A DNA stretch of 31,096 bases from Ruminococcus sp. UBA4240 (lineage in GTDB: Bacteria > Bacillota > Clostridia > Oscillospirales > Ruminococcaceae): NCBI GenBank assembly GCA_002395525.1, contig DGXE01000071.1, positions 1 through 31,096 on the forward strand, given 5' to 3'. This document shows positions 14,274 to 22,632 of the stretch, one piece after another. The position numbers and the translations under genes are program-made. How positions within the stretch are numbered: position 1 is the stretch's first letter; each line of letters begins with the position of its first letter. Under the pieces are notes generated by a model, which ran no database searches, was not told the DNA's origin, and saw only the letters and a program-made list of their open reading frames with translations.

Positions 14274-14989
14274 GTCTTCCTCCTTACATACATTACCCTT
14301 ACATTGCCCTTTTCACTGGGCACGGAGTACAGCTCAAACATCCCCAGTGACTTGATGAAGGGTGTGAGCTTTGTGAAGCCGTAGCTGCGCACGTCAAAGC
14401 TGGGGTACCGCTTTAGGAGTATGTTCCCCACCTCGCTCAGGTTTGCCCAGCCGTCGTCGTCGGAGATCTCGTCTATTATGGTGCCTATGGTGTTCCTGAT
14501 GACCTTTACGCTGACAGCAGCCTCTCCCTCATCCTGCTTGGGTGCATCCGCCTGCTGTGTCTGCCCTAAGTTCTCAAGGTACACAAAGCGGTTGCAGGCA
14601 GCGATGAAGGGATTGGGGGTCTTCTTCTCCCCCATCCCCACCACGTACATCCCCGATTCCCGCAGCCTTGCGGCAAGACGGGTGAAATCGCTGTCGGAGG
14701 ACACTATGGCAAAGCCGTCAACGCTCCCGGAGTGGAGTATATCCATAGCATCAATTATCATAGCCGAGTCCGTGGAGTTTTTGCCCTGAGTATAGTTGTA
14801 CTGCTGTATGGGTGTTATGCTGTAATTTAAGAGCACCTGCTTCCAGGAGGAGAGGGCAGGGCGTGTCCAGTCTCCGTATATGCGCTTGTAGGTTATTACT
14901 CCGTCGTTGGATATCTCATCCAGCAGGGGCTTTATGTACTTGTCGGACACATTGTCCGCATCTATGAGCACTGCAAATCTCTTGTCCAT
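14270..14989 (-). CDS. NYN-domain (PIN-like) protein with C-terminal LOTUS/OST-HTH domain
   Basis: A 239-residue protein. Residues 4-140 form a NYN/LabA-type PIN-fold domain: VLIDADN (acidic D10 and D12), TDSAMIIDAMD (D74, D80) and VSSDSDFTRLA (D99, D101). This keeps the acidic pocket expected of a metal-dependent RNase. Residues about 160-236 (VIRNTIGTIIDEISDDDGWANLSEVGNILLKRYPSF, then GFTKLTPFIKSLGMFEL) match the LOTUS/OST-HTH fold, often linked to RNA binding. NYN plus LOTUS is a known bacterial pairing with a proposed RNA-processing role. AAGGAAG precedes the ATG. It opens the NYN, epimerase, PF06541 operon; 51 bp upstream lies the transglutaminase gene. Confidence 0.9.
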   Translation of the reverse strand: MDKRFAVLIDADNVSDKYIKPLLDEISNDGVITYKRIYGDWTRPALSSWKQVLLNYSITPIQQYNYTQGKNSTDSAMIIDAMDILHSGSVDGFAIVSSDSDFTRLAARLRESGMYVVGMGEKKTPNPFIAACNRFVYLENLGQTQQADAPKQDEGEAAVSVKVIRNTIGTIIDEISDDDGWANLSEVGNILLKRYPSFDVRSYGFTKLTPFIKSLGMFELYSVPSEKGNVRVMYVRRKT

Positions 14990-15018
14990 TGCTTCTTCCT
15001 TTCTGTCTGCCCTTCCGT

Positions 15019-15046
15019 TACTTGTTTTAATACCTATTACTTACTT
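15019..15046. repeat. Heptamer run containing the transglutaminase gene stop codon
   Basis: On the plus strand CTTACTT (15040-15046), CCTATTA (15033), TTTAATA (15026) and TACTTGT (15019) follow one another at 7-bp spacing. The minus-strand TAA stop at 15041-15043 falls in the first unit. The CCTATTACTTA core is shared with 265 and 9267. Confidence 0.55.
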
Positions 15047-16555
15047 CGCCGCTTTCCATGCCGAATATGCGCTCAGCACGCCCCCGTCGCTTACCTTTAT
15101 GGCGTAGTAGCAGTTGTTGTCCCGTGAGGTGCGCTTGAATCTCACGCTTGTCCTGCTGCCGTCAGAGGTGGACCAGATGCGGGATATCTTCTTGGTGCCT
15201 CTGTCGTATCTGTAGAGATAGTAGCCGTCTGCTCCCGACTGCCTGTCCCAGGATACATTCACTATGCCGTCTGCGTATCTTACGGAAAGGCCTCTGTCCA
15301 GCTTTTCGGAGGTGCCGTCCTCAGCCTTGAGGGATACCCTCTTCACCTGCTTGTCAGTCTTCATGTAGTCATCGGAGAGGTAGACTGTCAGCACATCCCT
15401 GCCCCCGGAGCTCTCCACGGCAAAGTCGTATATCTGGTAGTCGTTTTCAGCCTTTGGGGAGTAGACACGGGTGCTTTCGTTCTTCTTGGGGTCGTAGCGG
15501 TATATGGTGTCGGTGGTGCTGTAATAGATGCAGCCATTGTATGCCTGCACCTTGGAGAAGCTCAGGTTCCACAGCCCCTCCTCCCCACGCCATTCAAGCG
15601 GGAGATCTGCCACGGACGTAAAGCTGCCGTCACGGAAGGAATACTTTACCAGATAGCCGTAGAGGGGATAGTACCAGTAGCCGTCAAGGTAGGCAAGCCT
15701 TGCAATGGACATATGCCAGTATTCACGGGTGAACTTGTCGGAATCCGAGGGCAGTGCATAGTCCCAGGGGATGTTCTCCGGGGCGGCAGCCTTGTATTCA
15801 TCCTCGTTGTTGAGGAGAGTGAAGTGTGTCACGGTGTTGGGGCTTGTGTCCGTCAGATCGTCCCAGGTGCAGTCCACAAAGTACCATTCCCCGTCCACCT
15901 TTACCATGTTCCAGATGTGATCCTCGCTGGTGACGGTTATGTTGGGTATGCCGAAATAGTCCATGAAATACTCAAATGCCAGTGCATAGCCTACGCACAC
16001 GCACTTGTGATCCACAAGGCAGGCATAGAGATCCCTGCCGGCGGCCTTGTCGTCGCTCACATGGTATTCCGTCTCGCTGACAAGGGTGTCGTGGATGTAG
16101 ATTATCTTCTCCACATCCGTCCAGTCATCGTCTATTATGGAGGTTATCCTGTCCCGTTGGGCCTCTATGCGGGCAGTCATCTCTGCGGTGGTATCCTCAT
16201 CGTAGAGATACAGGGGATGATAGGCAATGACATGATCCAGCCCCTGCACCTTTACAGACAGCTTGTTGTGGTTGAGATAGAACATCTCAGGCTCCGCAAA
16301 GTACACCTGTGCGATAAGCAGCTTTAAGTCCTCCAGGCTCACATTGTAGGAGGATATGTCCAGATAGGTGGTCTTGCGCCCGGTTATGGTCTCCTTTATC
16401 TTGCGCAGCAGTGTCCGCTCCGTAGAGGTGTAGCCCCCCGCCGTGTACACGTCGTCTGTGAGTGCGGCATGAGCCGGAGCCGGGAATGCTGTCAGCAAGG
16501 ACAGACCCATGGCAGCAGCTGCTGTCAAAGATAAAAACCTTTTCGTGTGATTCAT
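15041..16555 (-). CDS. Secreted transglutaminase-like (cysteine protease fold) protein
   Basis: A 504-residue exported protein. Residues 1-30 are a signal peptide ending AHA. Residues about 60-235 hold a transglutaminase-core domain with the catalytic triad C186 (DHKCVCVGYALAFEY), H212 (SEDHIWNMVKVDGEWY) and D227 (FVDCTWDD). The next section (about 255-390) has strand-rich repeats of the DUF5050/propeller kind (GCIYYSTTDTIYRYDPKK). The C-terminal 90 residues look like a fibronectin type III domain (VNVSWDRQSGADGYYLYRYD). Such proteins may cleave or crosslink cell-wall or extracellular peptides. AAGGG precedes the ATG. The NYN gene starts 51 bp downstream on the same strand, with repeats between. 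Confidence 0.9.
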   Translation of the reverse strand: MNHTKRFLSLTAAAAMGLSLLTAFPAPAHAALTDDVYTAGGYTSTERTLLRKIKETITGRKTTYLDISSYNVSLEDLKLLIAQVYFAEPEMFYLNHNKLSVKVQGLDHVIAYHPLYLYDEDTTAEMTARIEAQRDRITSIIDDDWTDVEKIIYIHDTLVSETEYHVSDDKAAGRDLYACLVDHKCVCVGYALAFEYFMDYFGIPNITVTSEDHIWNMVKVDGEWYFVDCTWDDLTDTSPNTVTHFTLLNNEDEYKAAAPENIPWDYALPSDSDKFTREYWHMSIARLAYLDGYWYYPLYGYLVKYSFRDGSFTSVADLPLEWRGEEGLWNLSFSKVQAYNGCIYYSTTDTIYRYDPKKNESTRVYSPKAENDYQIYDFAVESSGGRDVLTVYLSDDYMKTDKQVKRVSLKAEDGTSEKLDRGLSVRYADGIVNVSWDRQSGADGYYLYRYDRGTKKISRIWSTSDGSRTSVRFKRTSRDNNCYYAIKVSDGGVLSAYSAWKAAK

Positions 16556-16630
16556 CTAAATCAACCCTTCTATTAGAGGACTATGAGTTAGGGGGATAGG
16601 AGCCAGATCGTGACGGAAAATCGCCCTTTG

Positions 16631-16686
16631 TATTTCCAGCCTCTTGCTTCTGATTTATAGCTTCTAATGGCACTTAGCTATCAGCT
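16631..16686. repeat. Eight-heptamer degenerate run ending in the HAD gene
   Basis: Units at 7-bp spacing from 16631 to 16686 read on the minus strand include AGCTGAT, AGCTAAG, TGCCATT, AGAAGCT, ATAAATC, AGAAGCA and AGAGGCT. The TAA stop of the HAD gene (16674-16676) lies in the second unit and the last sense codons (EADS) are part of the run. Confidence 0.6.
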
Positions 16687-17270
16687 TCGCTGTATTTGTC
16701 GTATATCCGCAGGGTATAAAAGCCTGCCTTTTCTGCGGCTGACAGGTTTTCCGGGAGGTCGTCCGCAAGGGCGCAGTCCTCCGGGGGAGTGCCGTACATC
16801 CGTGCTATGGCGGTGTATGCGCCGCTGTCGCTCTTGGAAAGTCCTATGTCATCGCTGCATACAAAGCCGTCAAAGAGGTCATACAGCCCGTTGTTTTCAA
16901 GGACGGGGCGGTACAGCCTTTCGGGGGAGGCGGTAAAGAGCACCGCCTTTGCGCCCGTTTCCCGCACGCTGCGGAGAAGCTCCTCTCCCTCCGGCTTTGC
17001 CCTGATGTTCTCGGCGTATTCATGCACCGCCAGACTGTCAAGGTGATCCTTCAGCTCCTGCAAAGTGCCGGCATAGCCGCAGTTTTGTGTAAGGAAGGCA
17101 TAGAGCCGTTCATAGGTCATGGAGGGGAGGGTCAGAAGAGTCTCCTCATCAGGCTGCGCCCCCAGTTCCTTCACAAGCTGCCTGTCTATTTTGTCCCACA
17201 CGCCGTTTGAATCCACAAGAGTGCCGTCAAGATCCAGGAACCATACTTTTTTCACGCAGGGCACTTTCAT
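16674..17270 (-). CDS. HAD-family phosphatase (HAD-like, subfamily IA layout)
   Basis: A 198-residue haloacid-dehalogenase hydrolase. Motif I is FLDLDGTLVDSNG (nucleophile D13, acid D15), motif II is LFTASPE, and motif IV is ALADDLPENLSAAEKAG. A helical cap lies between motifs I and II (about 20-95), as in the beta-phosphoglucomutase/phosphoglycolate group. It should dephosphorylate a small metabolite; the substrate is not predictable. Its ATG overlaps the stop of the DUF308 gene (ATGA), so the two are translationally coupled. Confidence 0.88.
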   Translation of the reverse strand: MKVPCVKKVWFLDLDGTLVDSNGVWDKIDRQLVKELGAQPDEETLLTLPSMTYERLYAFLTQNCGYAGTLQELKDHLDSLAVHEYAENIRAKPEGEELLRSVRETGAKAVLFTASPERLYRPVLENNGLYDLFDGFVCSDDIGLSKSDSGAYTAIARMYGTPPEDCALADDLPENLSAAEKAGFYTLRIYDKYSEADS

Positions 17271-17839
17271 TCTTCCGTTCCCCTGTAATTGTTGAAGTAG
17301 CGGAATTCACCTATCCACTCGTAGAAAAGATATGCCCCGTGGATGATAAGGTACAGCCCCACTGTAATGGCAAGCACCTCCACAAACAGATCCCCCGCAT
17401 TGGTGAGGACGAATACCCCCGCCCCGGCAAGGGCTGCCGCAAATATGATGCGGGGTATGAAGAATGACTTGTCCGCCTTGTTGGAAAAGCCCCTCACAAA
17501 GATGCCGATGCCCTGCACTATCAGGGCCAGCGCCACGATGATGAACAGCACCTTGCCTATTTTGGTGAACAGATCCGTATTGAAGAACAGTATGCCCAGA
17601 ATTATCCACAGTATCCAGTCAAACGCCATGCGGGAGCCTGTCTTTACCTTTTCGTAGCGGCGTATGGACAGGGTTATTATCCCCGTGATTATGGCTGCAA
17701 GTCCTGTGATAAAGGAGAGCACCTCTGTTACACGCTCATGGTTCACAAGCGCTATGATCCCCATGCCTATCATGGCAAGGGAGGCTATGAACCAGAATAC
17801 GAGCTTTATCTGTATCTTGGTATCAGGTGTTTTTTTCAT
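17267..17839 (-). CDS. DUF308/HdeD-type membrane protein
   Basis: A 190-residue integral membrane protein with six hydrophobic segments arranged as paired helices (about 11-31, 38-58, 70-86, 92-112, 128-146, 151-174). This is the two-fold duplicated layout of the DUF308 (PF03729, HdeD-like) family. HdeD contributes to acid resistance in enterobacteria; no function is established in Clostridia. GGAGG lies nine bases before the ATG. It is followed by the HAD gene with a 4-base overlap and preceded, 68 bp upstream, by the PH-domain pair. Confidence 0.82.
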   Translation of the reverse strand: MKKTPDTKIQIKLVFWFIASLAMIGMGIIALVNHERVTEVLSFITGLAAIITGIITLSIRRYEKVKTGSRMAFDWILWIILGILFFNTDLFTKIGKVLFIIVALALIVQGIGIFVRGFSNKADKSFFIPRIIFAAALAGAGVFVLTNAGDLFVEVLAITVGLYLIIHGAYLFYEWIGEFRYFNNYRGTEE

Positions 17840-17857
17840 GATAAAAGCCCTCCATCA

Positions 17858-17914
17858 GAAGCTATATGTCACAGGTCAGAGGCAGTCTGCACGCTGTTGC
17901 CTGTTACCTATACC
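17858..17914. repeat. Two heptamer runs between the PH-domain and DUF308 genes
   Basis: GAAGCTA, TATGTCA and CAGGTCA follow at 7-bp spacing from 17858; CTGTTGC, CTGTTAC and CTATACC follow at 17894-17914. The TAG stop of the PH-domain gene (17908-17910 on the minus strand) lies in the last unit. Confidence 0.6.
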
Positions 17915-19416
17915 AGCTCTTTCTCTATCCTGTCCATGACTTCGTTCATTGGCATCCCACGGACGATGTGCAGCCCTGCCCTTTCAGCCGCCGGGTACAC
18001 ATATACATCACAGGAGCCGTTCATGCGCTGGAATATGGTCTGGGATATGCGAACCTCCGCCAGACGCTCGATGGGCACACATACGCTGTGGAACTCGTAG
18101 AATTTGCCGTAGCGGGCGCACACGCTGCCCTCGGTGATGTCAAAGCCATTGGTGAAGTGGTTGGCAGCCTTGCAGAAAAGCATCCACACCGCCGGTATCT
18201 CCACCAGCACGGATATGAACAGCACCAGGGAATACCACTCCGGGAACCGCAGCAGCACTGCCATTGCTGCAAGGGGCACGCTCCACACCCAGAATGCCGC
18301 CCAGCTCACAGTGCGCCAGCAGTACAGGTTGCGGCAGCGGATGTAGTCGCAGTCCTTGATGTATTCGGGGAGAATGGTAGCCATTGCGTTCTCCTCGTTT
18401 AAAAGGCGCAGCTTTCGCCGTCTGGTGGCGCATATGGGGAATATGACAGGGAATTCGTTGCTCCCCTTGCCGTATCCCGTAACGCTTATATGCACCGAGG
18501 CAAGACCTATTGCCTTCATCACAAGGGACTGGCGCATATCAGCCATGTTTATCTTTTTTACGTTGATGCAGCTCTGCCGCCTTTCCACAAGGCCGCTGCT
18601 TATCATGATGAAGTCCCCCCGCCTGTACACCCTGAAGCCTATGTTCTTGATGAAGTTTACGGAAAAGGACAGCACAAACCCTGCGCCGATTACTATGGAA
18701 ACGGCTATGCCCGCCGGGGAAATGCCGTTGATGATATTGCCTATAAGGGTGGCAAGGGCATCCGAAAGGCCGTTCACTATCCCCATGGCATCGGCTTGCA
18801 GACGATTCCCTATTATCTTTGTAGCCCCGGAGAAGAAGGTGATCATCAGTATCACCCCGCTGACCGCCGAGGAGAAGAAGAAGGAAAATGCCATCATGGG
18901 CAAAGTCTCCACCTTGTAGGAGCGGACATTGTCCCCCCTCTCACCCACAAATGCCGCAGTCAGGCGGTTGATGAGCCTTGCCTTTTCACGGCGGGGCATG
19001 ACCAGCACCGCATCCGCCTTGCTGCCCCAGGGGTCAGCCGCATCCGTATCCACCTTGATGCGGGCAGTGGAGAGCATTATATCAAAGGGATTCTCCAGTG
19101 ATGTCACCGCCGAGATGTTCTCATAGGCAATGGACAGATCCTGCCGCCAGATGATCCCCTTTCGTATGTGAAGATGTGTGTCCCCTATCTCATACCGCAT
19201 GGAGAAGTACCGTGTGAACACCCATATCAGCATAAGGGATACGAACAGCACGTCCCACCCGGCGGTCTCTATCCAGCCCGCCAGATCGAACTTCATGGCG
19301 GCAAGCCGCCTTGCGAGCGGGATGAGCAGCAGCCAGAAGCTCCTTGTGGTATAGGTCACAAGGGCGGCAGGGTGCATAAGTCTCAGTCCGCCCCGGTGTG
19401 TTTCCTTTTCGGGCAT
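17908..19416 (-). CDS. Multi-bPH-domain membrane protein (YdbT-like)
   Basis: A 502-residue membrane protein with three bacterial PH-like (PF03703, bPH2) modules between paired membrane helices. The first is clear: RYEIGDTHLHIRKGIIWRQDLSIAYENISAVTSLENPFDIMLSTARIKVDT. A second follows near residue 265 (FRVYRRGDFIMISSGLVERRQSCINVKKINMADMRQSLVMKAIGLASVHI) and a third near the C-terminus (SVCARYGKFYEFHSVCVPIERLAEVRI). The layout matches Bacillus YdbT, which together with YdbS protects against certain antimicrobial peptides; that role here is inference by homology. GGGGGTG precedes the ATG, and the smaller partner gene ends 21 bp upstream. Confidence 0.87.
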   Translation of the reverse strand: MPEKETHRGGLRLMHPAALVTYTTRSFWLLLIPLARRLAAMKFDLAGWIETAGWDVLFVSLMLIWVFTRYFSMRYEIGDTHLHIRKGIIWRQDLSIAYENISAVTSLENPFDIMLSTARIKVDTDAADPWGSKADAVLVMPRREKARLINRLTAAFVGERGDNVRSYKVETLPMMAFSFFFSSAVSGVILMITFFSGATKIIGNRLQADAMGIVNGLSDALATLIGNIINGISPAGIAVSIVIGAGFVLSFSVNFIKNIGFRVYRRGDFIMISSGLVERRQSCINVKKINMADMRQSLVMKAIGLASVHISVTGYGKGSNEFPVIFPICATRRRKLRLLNEENAMATILPEYIKDCDYIRCRNLYCWRTVSWAAFWVWSVPLAAMAVLLRFPEWYSLVLFISVLVEIPAVWMLFCKAANHFTNGFDITEGSVCARYGKFYEFHSVCVPIERLAEVRISQTIFQRMNGSCDVYVYPAAERAGLHIVRGMPMNEVMDRIEKELV

Positions 19417-19437
19417 AATGTCACCCCCGTATCACCT

Positions 19438-20091
19438 TTATTCCCCGTTGTCAAAGAAGGACATCTGGGGCACATCGCCGTCAAAGCTCAGCTGCATATC
19501 ATCCCCGCTGATATCGGAGCTGTCAGCCTCTCCGGGCTCCTCGCCGGGGAGCTTAGCTGCAAAGACAGGTGCCGCAGGCGGGGCAGGTGCTTCCCCTATG
19601 CGGTGGGAAAGGCGCTCCATTATCTCATCGCAGTCCTCGCAGGAGAGGAAGTTCATCATCAGATTCCCTCCCATGGCATTGAGGGAGATGAAGTTAAATG
19701 ATGTGTACCTTGACAGCGGCAGCTTGATGAGGGTGACGTGCTGAATGGAATCTATCCTCATTATCCGCTGTGTCCGTGAGAAAAGCCCTGTGAGGGAGGT
19801 CACCCTGTCCCCAGACATGGTGTACCTGAATGTGCGGTACCATGCGGGCAGTATGATGACGATAAACACCACGTACAGCACCGCAAACACCACCATGGCA
19901 ATGCGCACCACCCTTTCGGGCAGGCTTGCCACACGGGTCATATCGGGCAGGTACTGGGGATAGGTATCAGCTATGTAGAGCCTAAGGATATTCAGCACCA
20001 CAAGTATGGCGGCGGTCAGCACAAATCCCGTCAGGGATATGAATATGCGCCCTTTTTTATCGGAGCGGTAAACCTTGATGAAAAACACCAC
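19438..20091 (-). CDS. Single-bPH-domain membrane protein (YdbS-like)
   Basis: A 217-residue protein with two membrane segments (about 16-40 and 62-84) followed by one bPH2 domain (FRYTMSGDRVTSLTGLFSRTQRIMRIDSIQHVTLIKLPLSRYTSFNFISLNAMGG). The acidic C-terminal tail (about 150-217) is Pro/Ala/Asp-rich and looks disordered. It is the usual small partner of the YdbT-like protein encoded 21 bp downstream. The start is one of two adjacent GTG codons (20091 or 20088); GGGTG is the only nearby ribosome-site candidate, so the exact start is uncertain. Confidence 0.82.
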   Translation of the reverse strand: MVFFIKVYRSDKKGRIFISLTGFVLTAAILVVLNILRLYIADTYPQYLPDMTRVASLPERVVRIAMVVFAVLYVVFIVIILPAWYRTFRYTMSGDRVTSLTGLFSRTQRIMRIDSIQHVTLIKLPLSRYTSFNFISLNAMGGNLMMNFLSCEDCDEIMERLSHRIGEAPAPPAAPVFAAKLPGEEPGEADSSDISGDDMQLSFDGDVPQMSFFDNGE

Positions 20092-20097
20092 CCGGTA

Positions 20098-20125
20098 GAA
20101 GTTATATGTTGGAGGTCAGAAGTTA
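20098..20125. repeat. GAAGTTA heptamer run in the 5' leader of the PH-domain operon
   Basis: GAAGTTA (20098), TATGTTG (20105), GAGGTCA (20112) and GAAGTTA (20119) follow at 7-bp spacing, then GATGATGCAATGATGACCATA. The same order (GAAGTTA heptamers, then ATGATGACCATA) is found in the leader of the CobU-like gene at 24271-24327. Confidence 0.65.
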
Positions 20126-20252
20126 GATGATGCAATGATGACCATATCTTTTTTGTCTCTTATCAAGAAAAGCGGAGACTGCGGCAGGCAAAGAAGAGCC
20201 GGCGGATCATTCCCTGTTATGGGCTGTCCCGCAGCAGCCCTGACCCTGCAGC

Positions 20253-21071
20253 CTATATCCCTAATTTTTTCAGCGCCTTGTCAAAGCCGCCGCTCAGATG
20301 AGTGTCCGACACATCATCCGCAAATTCCTTGGCATCAGGGCTGCCGTTGCCCATGCATACGGCAGTGCCGGCGGCGGCAAACATGGCAGCGTCGTTCATG
20401 CTGTCCCCGAAGGCGGCTGTGTCCTCAATGGCAAAGCCCTCCCTCTCGCACAGCATACGCAGGGCCGAGCCCTTGTCACAGTGCTTTGCCACCATTTCGC
20501 AGTGTATGAGCCCGTTGGGTGCCCCTCCGTAGCGTATCATGGAAAGGCTGCTGTCAACCTCAAAGCTCTCGTTCTGAGCCCTGTCAAGGCAGAAGGACAG
20601 CTTTGTGACAGGGGGAGAGATACGGTCATAGTCCTCTATGGTCATATCAAGGCGGATGCTCTCGGAGCGGAGCCCCGGCTTATCGGACTTTGTAGGATCC
20701 TCCCCTGCAAACAGGGCGTACCTGTATATCTCCGACAGCTCGTGGGTCATAAATATGCCAAGCTTTGTCTCAAAGCCGTAGGGGCAGGCGTTTTCCTCAA
20801 AGTATGTGCGGTACCTTGCGGCAACAGCCGGGTCGATGGCAGCATCACGGAGCACCTCTCCCCGGTAGACCGTCGAGCAGCCGCCCCCGGTGACAGCACC
20901 GTCAAACAGCTCCATGGGCACATCTTTTGGTATCATCCCCACGGTGCGCCCTGTACACAGTATCAGTATATGCCCTTTTTCACGGGCTCTTTTCATGGCA
21001 GCCACCGCCGAGGGGATGATGCCCCGGGTATAGTCACGGATGGTACCGTCGATATCAATAAATAAAACCAT
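20253..21071 (-). CDS. Cof-type HAD-IIB hydrolase
   Basis: A protein of about 272 residues with FIDIDGTIRDY (nucleophile D6 and D8 counted from the chosen start), CTGRT, a large alpha/beta cap (about 80-180) and the C-terminal motif AAFGDSMNDAAMFAAAGTAVCMGNG. This matches the Cof/YbjI-type sugar-phosphate phosphatases of the HAD superfamily; the substrate is unknown. The ATG at 21071 is preferred over an in-frame TTG at 21089 because the promoter and leader spacing fit better and MVLFIDIDGT is the usual family beginning. A sigma-A promoter lies at 21113-21141. The PH-domain genes follow 161 bp downstream on the same strand. Confidence 0.9.
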   Translation of the reverse strand: MVLFIDIDGTIRDYTRGIIPSAVAAMKRAREKGHILILCTGRTVGMIPKDVPMELFDGAVTGGGCSTVYRGEVLRDAAIDPAVAARYRTYFEENACPYGFETKLGIFMTHELSEIYRYALFAGEDPTKSDKPGLRSESIRLDMTIEDYDRISPPVTKLSFCLDRAQNESFEVDSSLSMIRYGGAPNGLIHCEMVAKHCDKGSALRMLCEREGFAIEDTAAFGDSMNDAAMFAAAGTAVCMGNGSPDAKEFADDVSDTHLSGGFDKALKKLGI

Positions 21072-21112
21072 AGTAAATGCATCACTCAAACAGTTTCTTT
21101 TCCAGCCTTCTT

Positions 21113-21141
21113 AGTATAGCACATTTATTCATACTTTTCAA
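21113..21141 (-). promoter_or_regulatory. Promoter of the Cof-type HAD gene
   Basis: On the minus strand TTGAAA (21136-21141), a 17-bp spacer and TATACT (21113-21118) with an extended TGC form a good sigma-A promoter about 45 bp upstream of the start codon. Confidence 0.7.
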
Positions 21142-21222
21142 CCGTAAAGTTTACATACTGTTGATACCCAAAGCCCCCCGGCATTGTGCAATTTGCAGAC
21201 AGAAGCAGGAAACAGGAAGAAA

Positions 21223-21285
21223 GAGGCAGGATCCGGTGCAGAGAACTGATGGTCTTTCAGCTCCTTGCCTGCCTTATCCTGCCTC
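21223..21285 (-). terminator. Wide inverted repeat after the MTA/SAH deaminase gene
   Basis: GAGGCAGGAT (21223-21232) and ATCCTGCCTC (21276-21285) are perfect 10-bp complements with a 43-nt loop. The pair starts seven bases past the deaminase stop; on the minus strand the hairpin is followed by a pyrimidine-rich CTTTCTTCCTGTTTCCTG. It may be a terminator, but the loop is long. Confidence 0.45.
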
Positions 21286-21291
21286 ATGCTT

Positions 21292-22563
21292 TCAGTTGTA
21301 TTTTTCCGCGCTCTTTTCGGCGTTGAAGCGTATCCTCTCCTCGTCCGCACGGGTGATGACACCGTGATCCATGACCACCTCACCGTTAATGAGGACTGTG
21401 TCTGCCTCTGTGCCGTGGGCGGAGTAGACAAGGGCGGCACGGATGTTGTTGCGGGGGGTGAACTGGGGCTTGTCAAGGTCGATGAGCACGATGTCCGCCT
21501 TGTACCCCGGCTCTATCTTGCCTAAATTGTCAAGACCGAAGGCCTTTGCGCCGTTTACCGTTGCCATTTTCACCACTTCGCCTGCACTGCACACCGTGGG
21601 CTCCTCGGTCACACCCTTTTGCAGCAGTGCCGCAAAGCTCATCTCCGTGTACATATTCAGGTTGTTGTTCGATGCCTGGCTGTCTGTGCCGATGGCTACG
21701 TTCACGCCCTTTGCCAGCATTTTTGCCACAGGAGCTATGCCGTTGGCAAGCTTTAAGTTGCTCCTTGGGTTGTGGAGAACGCTTACCCCCTTCTGCGCCA
21801 TGATCTCAATGTCCTCATCCGTCACATGGACACAGTGGGCGGCGGCAGTGGGTATGTCGAAAAAGCCCATGTCCGCCAGGTGCTTCACAGGGGTGCAGCC
21901 GTGCTGTGCTATGCAGTCCGCCACCTCCTTGCGGGACTCGGACAGGTGTATGTGGAAGCCCTGCCCTGTTTCCTGTGCCTTTTCCATAAGGAATCGGAGA
22001 AGGTCGTCCCCGCAGGTGTATATGGCATGGGGAGCTATGACAAATGTGATGAGGGGATCGCCTGAAAACTGCTCATATTCCCTGACGTGCTCGTTGTAGC
22101 GGCGCACTGCCCCTTCATCATTGCGGTCACTGCCCACCACGCACCTTGACATTATGGCACGCACACCTACGTCCGATGCCGCCTGTGCCGTTCCGATGAC
22201 ACCCATATGCATATCCGCAAAGCAGGTGGTGCCGCTCCTTATCATCTCGATGCAGGAAAGCGCCGCTCCGTTGTAAAAGTCCTCGTCCACCAGCATATCC
22301 TCCTTGGGGAGTATGCTGCCGAAAAGCCAGTCGTTGAAGCTCAGGTCATCGGCTATATTGCGGAATACCGACATATAGGAGTGGGTGTGGGCATTTACCA
22401 TGCCCGGCACAGCCATTTTGCCGTGGCCGTCGATTATCCTGTCGGCGGTGATGTCCGGGGAGACCTTCCCCACAGCGGCTATGGTGTCCCCCTCCACAAG
22501 GATGTCCCCTGTGATGTTCTCATTCTCACCGTATATGAGCGCATTTTTTATAAGTGTCTTCAT
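21292..22563 (-). CDS. mtaD: 5-methylthioadenosine/S-adenosylhomocysteine deaminase
   Basis: A 423-residue amidohydrolase. The metal-binding HxH is in GMVNAHTHSYMSVFRN (H59, H61). Further ligands lie in FVIAPHAIYTC, in the segment AAHCVHVTDEDI and in GTDSQASNNNLNMYTEM. The N-terminal sandwich (IKNALIYGENENITGDILVEGDTI) and C-terminal ADIVLIDLDKPQFTPRNN are typical of the MtaD/SAH deaminase group. The enzyme deaminates methylthioadenosine or SAH to the inosyl forms; related enzymes act on other adenosines, so the substrate is probable rather than certain. GAGGAA precedes the ATG. It is third on the strand after the CobU-like and pilT genes, separated from pilT by a hairpin. Confidence 0.9.
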   Translation of the reverse strand: MKTLIKNALIYGENENITGDILVEGDTIAAVGKVSPDITADRIIDGHGKMAVPGMVNAHTHSYMSVFRNIADDLSFNDWLFGSILPKEDMLVDEDFYNGAALSCIEMIRSGTTCFADMHMGVIGTAQAASDVGVRAIMSRCVVGSDRNDEGAVRRYNEHVREYEQFSGDPLITFVIAPHAIYTCGDDLLRFLMEKAQETGQGFHIHLSESRKEVADCIAQHGCTPVKHLADMGFFDIPTAAAHCVHVTDEDIEIMAQKGVSVLHNPRSNLKLANGIAPVAKMLAKGVNVAIGTDSQASNNNLNMYTEMSFAALLQKGVTEEPTVCSAGEVVKMATVNGAKAFGLDNLGKIEPGYKADIVLIDLDKPQFTPRNNIRAALVYSAHGTEADTVLINGEVVMDHGVITRADEERIRFNAEKSAEKYN

Positions 22564-22582
22564 ATTTCCTCGCTAACAGGAC

Positions 22583-22614
22583 AAAAGGCACAGGCAAACT
22601 GTCCTATGCCCTTT
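22583..22614 (-). terminator. Hairpin between pilT and the deaminase gene
   Basis: On the minus strand AAAGGGCATAGG pairs over 12 positions (two G-U) with CCTGTGCCTTTT across an 8-nt loop, ending in a short T-tract. It lies in the 69-bp gap and could attenuate read-through from pilT into the deaminase gene. Confidence 0.55.
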
Positions 22615-22632
22615 ATCCTTTATATATCGCTT

